Below are positions 8,201-17,364 of a DNA stretch of 64,000 nt, piece after piece (position 1 is the stretch's first letter; each line of letters opens with the position of its first letter). Under the pieces are notes generated by a model. That model did no database searches, was not told the DNA's origin, and saw only the letters and a program-made list of their open reading frames with translations. The stretch lies in the NCBI RefSeq assembly GCF_030811595.1, contig NZ_JAUSRB010000002.1:6820001-6884000 (forward strand), read 5' to 3'. The position numbers and the translations under genes were made by a program. This DNA is from Streptosporangium brasiliense. GTDB lineage: Bacteria; Actinomycetota; Actinomycetes; Streptosporangiales; Streptosporangiaceae.

Positions 8201-8977
8201 ATGTCCACACAGACCACCGTCAAGCCGCTTCAGGGCCGCGTCGCGGTCGTCACCGGCGCCTCCAGCGGCATCGGCGAGGCGTCCGCCGAGAAGCTGGCCG
8301 AGCTCGGCGCGCACGTCGTCTTGCTGGCTCGGCGGGCCGAGCGGCTCCAGGAGCTGGCGGCCCGGATCGAGAAGAACGGCGGCGGCGCTACGGCGATCGC
8401 CGCGGACGTGACCGACAAGGCGGCCGTCCAGGGCGCGGCCGACCGGGTCGCGGCCGAGCTGGGCGGCGCCGACCTGGTCTTCAACAACGCCGGTGTCATG
8501 CTGCCCGCCCCGATCGAGGAGCTGGCCACCGACCAGTGGCAGCACCAGATCGACCTGAACATCACCGGCCTGATGAACGTCGTCGGCGCCTTCATCCCGC
8601 AGCTGGTCAAGGCGGCCGGAGAGCGCGGTGTCGGCGACCTGATCAACACCTCGTCGATCGCGGCGCAGAACATCTTCCCGAACTTCGCGGTCTACACGGC
8701 CACGAAGGCGTACGTCACTCATCTCTCCCGTCACCTGCGCGTGGAGCTGGGCCCGAAGAAGGTCCGCGTGGCGGCGATCGAGCCGGGCATCGTCGGCACC
8801 GAGCTACAGAGTCACGTCACCGATGAGGGCGCCCTGGCATGGCTGGCCGGCGCCAAGGAGAGCATCGAGTGGCTCACGCCGCAGGACGTCGCCGAGACCA
8901 TCGGCTTCCTCGCCGCGCTGCCGCCGCGGGTGAACCTCCAGCAGGTCACGATCATGCCGACCGGTCAGACTTCCTGA
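8201..8977 (+). CDS. Short-chain dehydrogenase/reductase (SDR)
   Basis: 258 residues from ATG 8201, with a purine-rich GAAAGG upstream. Classical SDR fold: NAD(P)-binding TGASSGIG (about 18-25), ADVTD, NNAG, catalytic Ser in INTSS and the YTATK motif (YxxxK). Catalyses NAD(P)-dependent oxidation or reduction of an unidentified alcohol/ketone in the cytosol. Divergent from the MmyB-like regulator, its likely regulator. Confidence 0.93.
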   Translation: MSTQTTVKPLQGRVAVVTGASSGIGEASAEKLAELGAHVVLLARRAERLQELAARIEKNGGGATAIAADVTDKAAVQGAADRVAAELGGADLVFNNAGVMLPAPIEELATDQWQHQIDLNITGLMNVVGAFIPQLVKAAGERGVGDLINTSSIAAQNIFPNFAVYTATKAYVTHLSRHLRVELGPKKVRVAAIEPGIVGTELQSHVTDEGALAWLAGAKESIEWLTPQDVAETIGFLAALPPRVNLQQVTIMPTGQTS

Positions 8978-9027
8978 CCCTCGACCGTTGTCTGGGTCTG
9001 CCCACCGCCAAGGGGCAGACCCGACAA

Positions 9028-9060
9028 GGGGTGCCACCGGAATACGGCTGGCGTGGGCCG
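9028..9060 (+). repeat. Solo terminal-repeat-like sequence related to the 1193-1958 unit
   Basis: Begins GGGGTGCCACCGGAATACGG and matches the left end of the 1193-1958 unit at 26 of 33 positions. No inverted partner was found nearby, so this is an orphan end, perhaps left by a partial deletion. Confidence 0.45.
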
Positions 9061-9245
9061 TCGAGCGGCAGGGACTTCTTGGACGTAGGGTTACCACGGT
9101 CCGGTGTGTGGGGTTTTGGGTGTGGAGCGCGTCGAGCAGGGTGGAGGCTAGTCCTCGTCGGTGCGCGCGCGTGGGTGCACTACAAGCCTGCAGATGTCGA
9201 CGGTTCCGTCGTCCAAGATGACCCAGGACACGGCTCGGTCACGCG

Positions 9246-9527
9246 GTGATCGTCCCAGAGGTTCCCAGTGGTCGGCCATCGGGCCTCGGCCACGGGGGCG
9301 GGGTCGTCCCAGGAGGCAGGTTCACCGGTCCGGTGCCTCCTGCGGCGGCACCGGCGATGACCGCCGGCCACGCCGACGGCTGGTTATCCGGTGCCGCTTC
9401 CTTCTGGGGCATGCCACCGACGATCCGGGGCAGCTTCACCGACGCGGACGGCACGCAGCCCGACTTCGCCGCGCACTGGGCGGTCGCGCTCGAAGCCGAG
9501 TACGGCCCGCTGGGCGAGCCGCTCTGA
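9246..9527 (+). CDS. Small hypothetical ORF or gene fragment
   Basis: 93 codons if started at 9246, or 56 if started at the ATG at 9357. The last 50 residues (GWLSGAASFWGMPPTIRGSF, then TDADGTQPDFAAHWAVALEAEYG) have protein-like composition; the first 35 do not. It sits in 8978-9557, a stretch that otherwise holds only the solo repeat. No family recognised; it may be the tail of a lost gene. Confidence 0.35.
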   Translation: MIVPEVPSGRPSGLGHGGGVVPGGRFTGPVPPAAAPAMTAGHADGWLSGAASFWGMPPTIRGSFTDADGTQPDFAAHWAVALEAEYGPLGEPL

Positions 9528-9557
9528 CACCGCCCGCCGCATGGCACACACGGCAGA

Positions 9558-10372
9558 ATGGGCAGCGGCGGCGTGCCGCTTCTGCTTGTTCACGGCGGGC
9601 CGGGCTATCCGAGCGACCTTGTTGTTCAAGGCGTTTGAACCGCTCGCCCTGGAACGCGAAGTCATCTGGTACGACCAGCTCGGGGTGGGGCGTTCGGATC
9701 GGATCGACGACGCCTCGCTGCTGACGGTGGATCGCTTCCTCGACGAACTCGGCGCGGTCATCGGAGGTCTCAGCCTGGAACGACCTCACGTCCACGGCCA
9801 CTCCTGGGGAGCCATGCTCGGGCTGCAGTACGCCGCCGAGCGCGCGCCCGAATGGACGAGTCTGATCTGCGCCAACGGACTGGCCAGCGTCCCCCGGTTC
9901 GAAGAAGAGGTACGAGATCTACTGGCGAAGCTACCGGGCGATGTCCTGGACCGCACCTACGGCCGTGAGCTGCGAGGAGAGACGGATGATCCGGATTACT
10001 GGGTCGCCCAGGGCGAGTACATGCGCGTGTGTCGTGCGCACCTCTTCGGTGAGCCTCGACCCGGATCTCATGAGCTTGATCACGTTCCGGACGATGATCG
10101 GTCAGGCGGACTGCCACGTGACGGGAGCCCTCAAGGATTGGGACATCTTCGACAGGCTTGAACGGATTCGAGTTCCTACGCTGGTCCTCGGCGGAGAGTT
10201 CGACGAATGCGTTCCCTCGCATCTCGCGGATATCGCCGGCCGCATCCCGGATTCCGAGCATGTCACGCAGTCCGGCGCCGCCCACATGGGCTATCTCGAG
10301 GAGGAACCGCTTCGCCGCGAGTACGTCTCCATCATTCGGGACTATATGGAGCGGATCGAAGCGCGCTCGTAG
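9558..10372 (+). pseudogene. Proline iminopeptidase-like alpha/beta hydrolase with two frameshifts
   Basis: Three frames together make one S33-family peptidase. Frame 1 (from 9558) has PLLLVHGGPGYPSDL, the oxyanion-hole HGGPG. Frame 2 (from about 9627) has REVIWYDQLGVGRSDR and the nucleophile elbow VHGHSWGAMLGLQY. Frame 3 (from about 10060 to 10372) has TLVLGGEFDECVP with the catalytic Asp and GAAHMGYLEE with the catalytic His. Both breaks shift reading by the same step. All catalytic residues persist, so decay is recent, or the breaks are sequencing errors. The 3' end overlaps the resolvase remnant on the other strand. Confidence 0.8.
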
Positions 10373-10812
10373 CGGCGATCCGCCGGCCGGCTGACCGCCC
10401 CGGTCAGCCCCCCTGATGGAGCCTTGTTCCCCGCCGCCCGCTCGTCTGCCCGATACACCGTCGAGCGGGCCACTCCAAACAGCTTGGCCGGCTCGGCGCT
10501 GGTGTGCTCGCCTGCCTTGTGCAGCGCCACCAAATGCGCTTCCTGCCGCGCGTTCAACTTCGGCTTCTTGCCGCGCAGCCGTCCTTTGGCCTTGGCGATC
10601 TTCATGCCCTCGCGGGTCCGCATCCGCGCCAGGTCCGCCTCGAACTCCGCGACCATCGCCAACACGGTGGACAACAACTTGCCCATCGGATCGGTCGGAT
10701 CATGGATCGACCCGCCCAAGTTGAGCTTCACCGCGCGAGCGGTCAGTTCTTTCGTGATGTCGTGGGCGTCGGCCACCGACCGCGCCAGCCGATCGAGGAC
10801 GGGCCGGCAGCA
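10342..10812 (-). pseudogene. Serine recombinase (resolvase), N-terminally truncated
   Basis: Starts inside the catalytic domain (VLDRLARSVADAHDITKEL) and continues through DPMGKLLSTVLAMVAEFEADL to the C-terminal HTH (AGEHTSAEPAKLFGVARSTVYRA). The first 60 or so residues with the catalytic Ser are missing; the 5' side abuts an IS5 transposase fragment at about 10803. Related to Tn3 resolvases but clearly different from the intact tnpR at 45887. Confidence 0.8.
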
Positions 10813-10925
10813 AACACCACCTGATCACCGAGGCCACCGGCATCCCTTATCGGCCCGTGCTGACGGCGAGGCCGCCAGGTTCCGTCGACGACACTGTCCA
10901 CTTCAGATCATCGCAGCTCACAGCC
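10803..10925 (+). pseudogene. IS5-family transposase fragment
   Basis: About 40 residues beginning AGSKHHLITEATGIPYRPVL, which corresponds to the conserved GSKHHLITDATGIPL block in the second half of IS5-group transposases. Nothing else of the IS remains. It lies directly against the truncated resolvase, so one event may have removed the resolvase 5' end. Confidence 0.7.
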
Positions 10926-11227
10926 ATGATCGATGTTCAAGCTCAAGATAAGGTGGGCGGTGCAGTGGGGATGGTGCGGATGCTCGGCACGCTCCTGAGC
11001 GAGGACCCCACGGCGGTCCCGGCCTTCGTGGTGCGGTGCGTCGCCGAGCAGCTCGATCGACGACGAGCACTTCACCGAGTACGGGGCGCGCTCGCAGACG
11101 GCGTACGGGCACGTCGACGTCAGGCGGGTCCCGGCCGCGCGGATGACCGGACTGGCCCGGTACGGGCTGGCCCCGAAGGCGCCCACGCTGAAGGGGTACT
11201 GGGCGTCGCAGGTGGCGCCATTGTGTG
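10926..11227. other. Gap with unassigned coding debris
   Basis: A plus-strand frame around 11050-11220 reads DDEHFTEYGARSQTAYGHVD and then RMTGLARYGLAPKAPTLKGY, which is protein-like but has no start and no recognised family. Probably the remnant of a lost gene. Confidence 0.35.
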
Positions 11228-11689
11228 TCAGCGCGAGGTGTCGGTGTCTGGCGCCTGCGTCGGGTGGGTGATGCCTGCGGCGTTGGCGTAGCGTGCGGCG
11301 AGGCATGCGAACGCGGTGGTCAGCTGCGGCGGGCCGATGACTTCGATGTCGGTGTCGAAGCGGCCGATTGCGGCGGCCAGGTCGGTCCATGACCAGGAGC
11401 CGAGGGTGAGCCGACAGCGGTCGGGGCCGAGTTCTTCAACGATTCCGTCCTGGACGAAGGGGGCTACGGCCGTAGCGGGGAGATTGAGGACGACTTCGCC
11501 GTGGCAGGGCCAGTCGGTGGTGGTGCCGTCGGTGCCTCGGAATCGGCCGACGATGAAGGCGGATACGTCGCCTCCGGGGAACTCGCGCGGGGTGAAGCGC
11601 GGACCGGTGGGTGTGCGGGGGCGTATGCGGTCGACGGCGCGTCTGAAGCAGTGAGAGCAGCGCGAGGACGTTTTTTGCATGCTCATCAT
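11228..11689 (-). pseudogene. WYL-domain (YafY-type) regulator, C-terminal remnant
   Basis: About 150 residues of the ligand-sensing half: PREFPGGDVSAFIVGRFRG, then RCRLTLGSWSWTDLAAAIGR and FDTDIEVIGPPQL, which are the WCX/C-terminal signature of YafY-like repressors. The N-terminal winged helix and most of the WYL domain are missing; the frame opens only to 11776 with non-matching sequence. It is divergent from a PhnB-like VOC gene, an arrangement commonly seen for intact YafY regulators, so the VOC gene has probably lost its regulator. Confidence 0.75.
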
Positions 11690-11847
11690 TCTGCTCCGCA
11701 GTACAGGACACAACCTGTCCGCTACCTGCGGAATGGTGGATACCAGAGCCGCTGAGGAGGCATTGCCCCTGGCCATGGGTCGCCGCGCCCGTGGGCCCTG
11801 TCGTTGCAGCTGCGCACCCCCGTCAAACCGAAGGCAAGGAGCCGGCC

Positions 11848-12270
11848 ATGTCCGTCACTACCACCACCCACCTGAACTTCCGGGGCGCCGCGCGTGATGC
11901 GCTGGACTTCTACCAGTCCGTCTTCGGCGGACGCGCCGTCACCGTCACGTACAAGGACGCCGGCAATGTGCAGAACGAGAACGAGGCGGACTGGGTGATG
12001 TGGGGCGAGGTGGTCGGCGACAACGGTTTCCACGTCATGGCCTACGACGTGCCCTCCCAGCTGCCCTGGAACCAGGGTGAGAACCCGTTCTTCGTCTCCG
12101 TGCGTGGCGATGACACCGACGAGATCAGCGCCCTGTGGCAGAAGCTGGCGGAGGGCTCGACAGTGGTGCGGCCCCTGGAGGCGGCGCAGTGGGCGTCGCT
12201 GTACGGCATGCTCACCGACCGCTTCGGCGTGACCTGGGTCCTGGACGTCACCGCTCCGTATAACGGCTGA
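11848..12270 (+). CDS. PhnB-like VOC (glyoxalase-fold) protein
   Basis: 140 residues from ATG 11848 with AAGGAG seven bases upstream. THLNFRGAARDALDFYQSVFGG is the hallmark N-terminus of the PhnB/3-demethylubiquinone-like VOC family; MAYDVPSQ and FGVTWVLDV complete the two beta-alpha-beta-beta-beta modules. The metal ligands of true glyoxalases are not conserved and the substrate is unknown. Followed by a hairpin at 12302. Confidence 0.9.
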   Translation: MSVTTTTHLNFRGAARDALDFYQSVFGGRAVTVTYKDAGNVQNENEADWVMWGEVVGDNGFHVMAYDVPSQLPWNQGENPFFVSVRGDDTDEISALWQKLAEGSTVVRPLEAAQWASLYGMLTDRFGVTWVLDVTAPYNG

Positions 12271-12301
12271 TCCAGCCCGGCCAGGAACAGAAGATCGGCC
12301 T

Positions 12302-12327
12302 GGGCCGCCGCGTCCCTGCGGCGGCCC
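12302..12327 (+). terminator. Perfect 10-bp stem hairpin after the VOC gene
   Basis: GGGCCGCCGC / GCGGCGGCCC with a 6-base loop, 31 bp past the VOC stop and 33 bp before the next start. Likely a factor-independent terminator or an attenuator before the aldo/keto reductase. Confidence 0.6.
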
Positions 12328-12359
12328 AAGGGTAGCGAACCGGAAGGAAACGGGTCACC

Positions 12360-13391
12360 GTGCGAATGCGACAGCTGGGACGTACCGGCATCGAGGTCAG
12401 CGCCTACTGCCTGGGCACCATGATGTTCGGCAAGATGGGCAATCCCGACCACGACGACTGCGTGCGCATGATTCACCGGGCGATGGACGCAGGCATCAAC
12501 TTCGTCGACACCGCCGACGTGTACGGCTGCAGCGAGACCGAGGAGATCGTCGGCAAGGCCCTCAAGGGGCGCCGCGACGAGGTGGTGCTGGCCACCAAGT
12601 TCAACGGCCCAATGGGCGAGGGCCCCAACCGCGGCGGCAGCTCACGCCGCTGGATCATGGCCGCGGTCGAGGGTTCACTGCGACGGTTGCAGACCGACTA
12701 CATCGACCTCTACCAGATCCACCACCCCGACCCGCACACGGACATTGAGGAGACTCTCTCCGCATTCACCGACCTGGTACGCGCCGGGAAGGTCCGCACG
12801 ATCGGCTCCTCCAACCTGCCGGCCTCACAGATCGTCGAGGCCCAGTGGGTGTCCCAGCAGCGCGCGTTGCACCGGCTGCGCACCGAGCAGCCCACCTACT
12901 CCATCCTCAACCGCGGCATCGAGCGGGAGATCCTGCCGACCTGCCGCCGCTACGGCATGGGCGTCCTTGTGTGGAGCCCGCTGGCCATGGGCCTGCTCAC
13001 CGGCCGCTATCGCAAGGGCACCGCGCCGCAGAACAACGCCCGCATGCGGTGGGTCCCCAAGCACCTCACCGACGAGGGCAAGCTTGACGCCGTCGAACAG
13101 CTCCTGCCTGTCGCCGACGAAGCCAGAATGTCCCTCACCCACCTGGCCATGGCCTTTGCCACCAGCCATCCGGACGTCACATCCGCGATCATCGGCCCGC
13201 GCACCATGGAGCAACTGGACGACCTGATCACGGGTGCAACTCTCACACTCGACGACGGCGTCCTGGACCGGATCGACGCGATCGTCCCGCCCGGCACCGA
13301 CATCAGCCCCCTGGACGTCTCCTACACGCCGCCCTCCGTCACTCGGCCTGTCCTGCGCCGCCGTCCTGTTGACGAGCGCGCCGCGGCCTGA
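12360..13391 (+). CDS. Aldo/keto reductase
   Basis: 343 residues, GTG start at 12360 behind a GGAAGGAAA ribosome site (ATG 12366 possible). NADPH-dependent carbonyl reductase of the YdbC/Tas type. Catalytic tetrad visible: Asp and Tyr in DTADVYG, Lys in LATKF, His in IHHPDP; the NADP-binding C-terminal signature is TSAIIGPRTMEQLDDL. Six bases separate it from the following winged-helix gene, so the two are probably co-transcribed. Confidence 0.93.
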   Translation: MRMRQLGRTGIEVSAYCLGTMMFGKMGNPDHDDCVRMIHRAMDAGINFVDTADVYGCSETEEIVGKALKGRRDEVVLATKFNGPMGEGPNRGGSSRRWIMAAVEGSLRRLQTDYIDLYQIHHPDPHTDIEETLSAFTDLVRAGKVRTIGSSNLPASQIVEAQWVSQQRALHRLRTEQPTYSILNRGIEREILPTCRRYGMGVLVWSPLAMGLLTGRYRKGTAPQNNARMRWVPKHLTDEGKLDAVEQLLPVADEARMSLTHLAMAFATSHPDVTSAIIGPRTMEQLDDLITGATLTLDDGVLDRIDAIVPPGTDISPLDVSYTPPSVTRPVLRRRPVDERAAA

Positions 13392-13397
13392 GCACCC

Positions 13398-14498
13398 ATG
13401 ACCGTCCTCAACGTACGCGCTCTCAACCGCGCGACCCTCGCCCGCCAGTACCTGCTCGAGCGCACGGACACACTGGTCCGTGACGCTGTGGCCCACCTGT
13501 GCGGCATGCAGGCGCAAGAACCTCAGGAGCCTTTCATCGGCCTGTGGTCCAGGCTGCACGCCTTCAGGCCCGAGAAACTGGACGAGGCGCTGGCAGACCG
13601 TGAGGTCGTCCGAACGCACCTGATGCGCCGCACCGTCCACCTGGTCGCCGCTGACGACGCCCTGGCCTGGCGCGTCCGCCACGACACCATGCTGCGCCAG
13701 CGGGTGCTCGGAACCTACCGCCGTGAGCTCGACGGGGTGGACCTCGACGAACTCGCCGCCGCGGGCCGGGCGGTCATGGCCGACGGCCTTTGCCACTCGA
13801 TGGCCGAACTCACCCGCGCCCTCGCCGACCGCTGGCCGACCCCGGCACCGCGGGCCTTGGGCGAGATGCTTGTCTCCGCCCTCGTCCCGATGGCCCAGCG
13901 GCCACCGCGCGGACTGTGGCGCACGAAGGCCGGAGTGCGCAACGTCCTGCTCTCGTCCTGGCTGGGACGCGAGATCGACCCACCGGCCCCGGACGGCACC
14001 GACCCGGTCGGCGCAGCGCTGGTGCGCCGCTACCTGGCCGCCTTCGGCCCCGCCTCCTCAGCCGATCTGCGCGCCTGGTGCGGCCTCGCCGGGCTGCCGG
14101 CCGCGGTCGCGGCGGTACGCGAGGAGCTCGTGTCCTTCCGCGACGAGCGAGGCCGGGAACTACTGGACCTTCCCGACGCCCCGCGCCCCGACCCCGGCAC
14201 CCCCGCTCCAGTAAGGTTCCTGCCGGCGTTCGACAACGCGATCCTCGGCTACCACGACCGCAGCCGGCTCATCGACGACGCCCACCGCGGCCTGTCGGTC
14301 ACCGGCGCCCGCGTGGTCCTGGTTGACGGCCGGGGGGCCGCGACCTGGAGCGTCAAGGCCGGCACCGTGACCGTCACCCCGCTGCGCCGCTTCTCCCGAG
14401 CCGAACACACCTCCGTGGCCGAGCAGGGCCAGGAACTGGCGGCATTCCTCTCCGACCATGACAGCGATCGCATCGAGATCGCCAAGACGCCCTGTTGA
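13398..14498 (+). CDS. Winged-helix DNA-binding domain protein (HTH_42/YcaQ-like)
   Basis: 366 residues from ATG 13398. LNRATLARQYLLERT and LCGMQAQEPQEPFIGLWSRL are typical of the HTH_42 superfamily; RRTVHLVAADDALAWR, RYLAAFGPASSADLRAWCGL and RFLPAFDNAILGYHDRSRLI follow the family order. Relatives include YcaQ/AlkX glycosylases that act on damaged or cross-linked DNA and many uncharacterised actinobacterial proteins; a DNA-repair role is family-level inference. Likely in an operon with the aldo/keto reductase. Confidence 0.88.
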   Translation: MTVLNVRALNRATLARQYLLERTDTLVRDAVAHLCGMQAQEPQEPFIGLWSRLHAFRPEKLDEALADREVVRTHLMRRTVHLVAADDALAWRVRHDTMLRQRVLGTYRRELDGVDLDELAAAGRAVMADGLCHSMAELTRALADRWPTPAPRALGEMLVSALVPMAQRPPRGLWRTKAGVRNVLLSSWLGREIDPPAPDGTDPVGAALVRRYLAAFGPASSADLRAWCGLAGLPAAVAAVREELVSFRDERGRELLDLPDAPRPDPGTPAPVRFLPAFDNAILGYHDRSRLIDDAHRGLSVTGARVVLVDGRGAATWSVKAGTVTVTPLRRFSRAEHTSVAEQGQELAAFLSDHDSDRIEIAKTPC

Positions 14499-14894
14499 GT
14501 GGCGCCTTGGACGCTTCGGCCACCGATACCGCAGCAGTGTGCTGGTGCCTCACCGCGGAGTGCGGCCACGCGTCATGGGCCGGGAACCGCGGCAACCGCT
14601 TGCCGCGGCACCTGACACGGCTGGGCGCCACCTCCGGAGAACCAGTGCACGGGACGCGGTTCACCCGACCGACGTCAGGTCAGCCGGCAGGTGTGCCGAT
14701 CTGGTCGCGTTCGAGCGCGGCACGTAGGGTCCGCGAGGACCCACGCGGCGTCGTCGGTCAGGAGCAGCAGGGCGGAGCGTGGGTCCGACCGTTCGGGCCG
14801 CCGGGCGGCCGATCACTCGACGGTCCGAATGGCCGCCTCAGCCACGAGATCGAAACCGCACCTCACCCAGCTTCCCGAGAGTTCGCGCCCAGGT
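14499..14894. other. Intergenic region, no gene seen
   Basis: Convergent gap between the winged-helix gene and the AraC gene. Only short low-quality frames; no convincing hairpin or repeat noticed. Confidence 0.6.
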
Positions 14895-15824
14895 TCAGCG
14901 GCCGCTGCGCTCGGCGCGCCAGCGGCTGGGTGAGAGACCGGTCTGGCGCTGGAAGAAGGCGGTGAAGTTGGCCGCGTCGGTGAAGCCGACCCGCTGCGCG
15001 CAGCGGGCCGCGGGCAGGTCGGTGTGTGCGAGCAGGCGTTTGGCCTCCAGGATGATGCGCTGGTCGAGGAACTGTTTGGCGCCCAGCCCGGTGGCGGCCC
15101 GGGTGGCGCGGGTCAGGGTGCGCCGGTCGTAGCCGAGCGCGCGGGCGTAGTCGGCGACCTGGTGCTGGGTGGCGAACCGCTCCTCGACCGCGATCCGGTA
15201 GCGGGCGAAGGTCTCCTGGTCCACTGTGTCGGGCGCACCGAGCGTGTCGGGTTGGTCGGGTCGCACATGCAGGACGAGCACCGACAGCAGGTGGGTGAGC
15301 ACGGCTGCAGACGTCGGTCGGGGAGCTGTCACGGCCAGCCGGTGCTCGTGCGCCAGGTGCTGCCCCGCGCGGACGGCCGCCGGCCAGGACCGTTCGTCCA
15401 GCTGCCAGTTCGCACCGCTCCAGCCGAGTGCAGGTCCTGAGGACATCGGGCCCGACGTTGCCGAGGCAGTGGCCAGCGGGTCGGTGGGCAGGAAGCCCGG
15501 TTCGAACAGCACCAGCGGCCCGTCCACCCGTTCCACGTCGTTCCAGCGGTGCACGGTGCCGGGGCGGATCCACACCACGTCGCGCGGTCGCAGCCGGTGC
15601 TCGACGAAGTCGGCGCTGTGCCCGCCCGTCCCTGACCGGACCAGTGCCAGGACGTGGAAGTCCGGACGCTGTGGGCGGGTCCGCAGCCGGGCGGGGTCCA
15701 TCCGCCGCAGCCGGGCGAAGCTGAGCACCTCGACGCCGAACCTCGACCCTGCGCCGGGGGTGTAGCGCAGCTGCCGCACCTCGGAAGGCTGACCGTTTTC
15801 CACTAGCACCACGCCTCTTTCCAC
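14895..15824 (-). CDS. AraC-family transcriptional regulator
   Basis: 309 residues from a GTG at 15824. N-terminal cupin sensing domain (HVLALVRSGTGGHSADFVEH, RPRDVVWIRPGTVHRW) and C-terminal double HTH (VADYARALGYDRRTLTRATR; RCAQRVGFTDAANFTAFFQR). Cytosolic activator or repressor. Divergent from an alpha/beta hydrolase gene 117 bp away, its most probable target. Confidence 0.93.
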   Translation of the reverse strand: MERGVVLVENGQPSEVRQLRYTPGAGSRFGVEVLSFARLRRMDPARLRTRPQRPDFHVLALVRSGTGGHSADFVEHRLRPRDVVWIRPGTVHRWNDVERVDGPLVLFEPGFLPTDPLATASATSGPMSSGPALGWSGANWQLDERSWPAAVRAGQHLAHEHRLAVTAPRPTSAAVLTHLLSVLVLHVRPDQPDTLGAPDTVDQETFARYRIAVEERFATQHQVADYARALGYDRRTLTRATRAATGLGAKQFLDQRIILEAKRLLAHTDLPAARCAQRVGFTDAANFTAFFQRQTGLSPSRWRAERSGR

Positions 15825-15941
15825 CGTGCCCCGAACCGGACGTCAACCGTAACGTCTGTGCCGGTCATCCTGTTCGGGTGACCTGAATTGGGACCGGCAC
15901 GGCGCGCCGCCGATCACCGGCCCGAGTCAGGAGAGGCACCA

Positions 15942-16790
15942 ATGACGACGGAAAACACAAGTATGAGCGTGGCGGTGACCGGCGGGCGGCTCGGTGTGCA
16001 CCGGCGGGAAGGGACTGGTCCCACGCTGGTGTTCGCGCATTACTGGGGTGGCTCCGCCCGCACCTGGGACGCGGTGTTGGAGCAGCTGCCGGACGAGCGC
16101 GGCACGGTCCGCTACGACCAGCGCGGCTGGGGCGCCGCACGGCAGTTGCCCGGCCCGTACCACCTGGACCAACTCGCTGACGACCTGCTCGATCTGGTGG
16201 CCGGGCTGGAGCTCGACAGCTTCGTGCTGGTCGGCCACTCGATGGGCGGGAAGGTCTGCCAGCTGGCTGCCGCACGCCGGCCTTCGGGTCTGGCCGGGCT
16301 CGTCCTGCTCGCCCCGGCTCCGCCGCAGCCGCCGGCTTCTGTGACCGCCGACTACTGCGAGTTCCTTGCTCACGCCTACGACTCGGCGGGCAGTGTGCGG
16401 CAGGCGCTGGACCATGTCCTGACCGCGAGCGCGTTGACCGAGTCCGCCCGGGAGGCCGCGGTGCGCGACAGCCTGGCCGCGGACGACCCCGCCCGCAGGC
16501 ATTGGCCACAGCACGGCATAGCCCTGGACATCACGCAGCTCGCAGGGGCGATCGACGTCCCCGTCCTGGTCCTGGCAGGCGAGCAGGACAAGGTCGAACC
16601 CGCCGCCGTCCTGCGCCACCACCTGCTCCCGCACATCCCGCACGCCACGCTCCAGGTGGTCCCCGCCAGCGGCCACCTCTTGCCCCTGGAGGCACCGCAC
16701 GCCGTCGCCGCGGCCCTGGAATCCTTCACCACCGCCCTCCACCCCCCGCGCCACCCCACTGGTGAGACGCACGACACCCACCTCCGCTGA
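15942..16790 (+). CDS. Alpha/beta hydrolase
   Basis: 282 residues from ATG 15942 with GGAGAGG upstream. Oxyanion-hole region FAHYWGGSARTW, nucleophile GHSMGG, acid Asp in VLAGEQDKVEP and His in ASGHLLPLEAP. Resembles haloperoxidase/esterase-type hydrolases; the substrate is unknown. Divergent from and probably controlled by the AraC regulator. A truncated TetR gene follows immediately. Confidence 0.92.
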   Translation: MTTENTSMSVAVTGGRLGVHRREGTGPTLVFAHYWGGSARTWDAVLEQLPDERGTVRYDQRGWGAARQLPGPYHLDQLADDLLDLVAGLELDSFVLVGHSMGGKVCQLAAARRPSGLAGLVLLAPAPPQPPASVTADYCEFLAHAYDSAGSVRQALDHVLTASALTESAREAAVRDSLAADDPARRHWPQHGIALDITQLAGAIDVPVLVLAGEQDKVEPAAVLRHHLLPHIPHATLQVVPASGHLLPLEAPHAVAAALESFTTALHPPRHPTGETHDTHLR

Positions 16791-16950
16791 CCACCCGCGC
16801 CCGTCGGCCCTGCTCCGCGTCCTGAACGCGAGTGGCGGGGCCGACGCCCACTCAGGCGGTGACGGACCAGCGGCCGTCCATGCCATCGGAGCGCGTGTCT
16901 GCCGCTCGTCGGATCCGTGTGATGACGCGCCGTTTGAGGGATCTTGTGGC

Positions 16951-17289
16951 CTGTCCAACGCGCTGGCAAGTCCCGATCTCTACCGGGTCATGTTCGACGC
17001 CGGGTTCGAACTAGAGAACGCCGAGGCCGCGGACGACACGCTGCACTGTCTGGTCCGGGCCGTCGAACGGGCCACGGCCACCGGCCGCTTTGGCGACGAC
17101 ATCGACCCGCTGGAGTTGGCCACGCAGAGCTGGATCATCGGACATGGACTGGCATCCCTGGTCGCCACCGGCCCCCTGCACCATCAGGCGCTGGCCCCGG
17201 GCGTACCGCTGCTGACCGCCCTGTTCACCGGCGCAGGCGACAACCCCGAACGTTGCCGCCGGTCAGTCGAACGCGGCTGGCGCCCCTGA
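16951..17289 (+). pseudogene. TetR-family regulator, C-terminal domain only
   Basis: From SNALASPDLYRVMFDAGFEL the frame reads as the WHG-type TetR C-terminal domain, through ELATQSWIIGHGLASLVATG to VPLLTALFTGAGD. The upstream part of the same frame (from 16762) is not HTH-like, so the DNA-binding domain has been lost. Ends in a normal stop at 17289. Confidence 0.75.
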
Positions 17290-17364
17290 CCTCTGATCGT
17301 CGCTTCGAGTTCTCCGACACGGCGTCAACGGACGTCTCACCTCGATGACAACAACTCGGAAACG

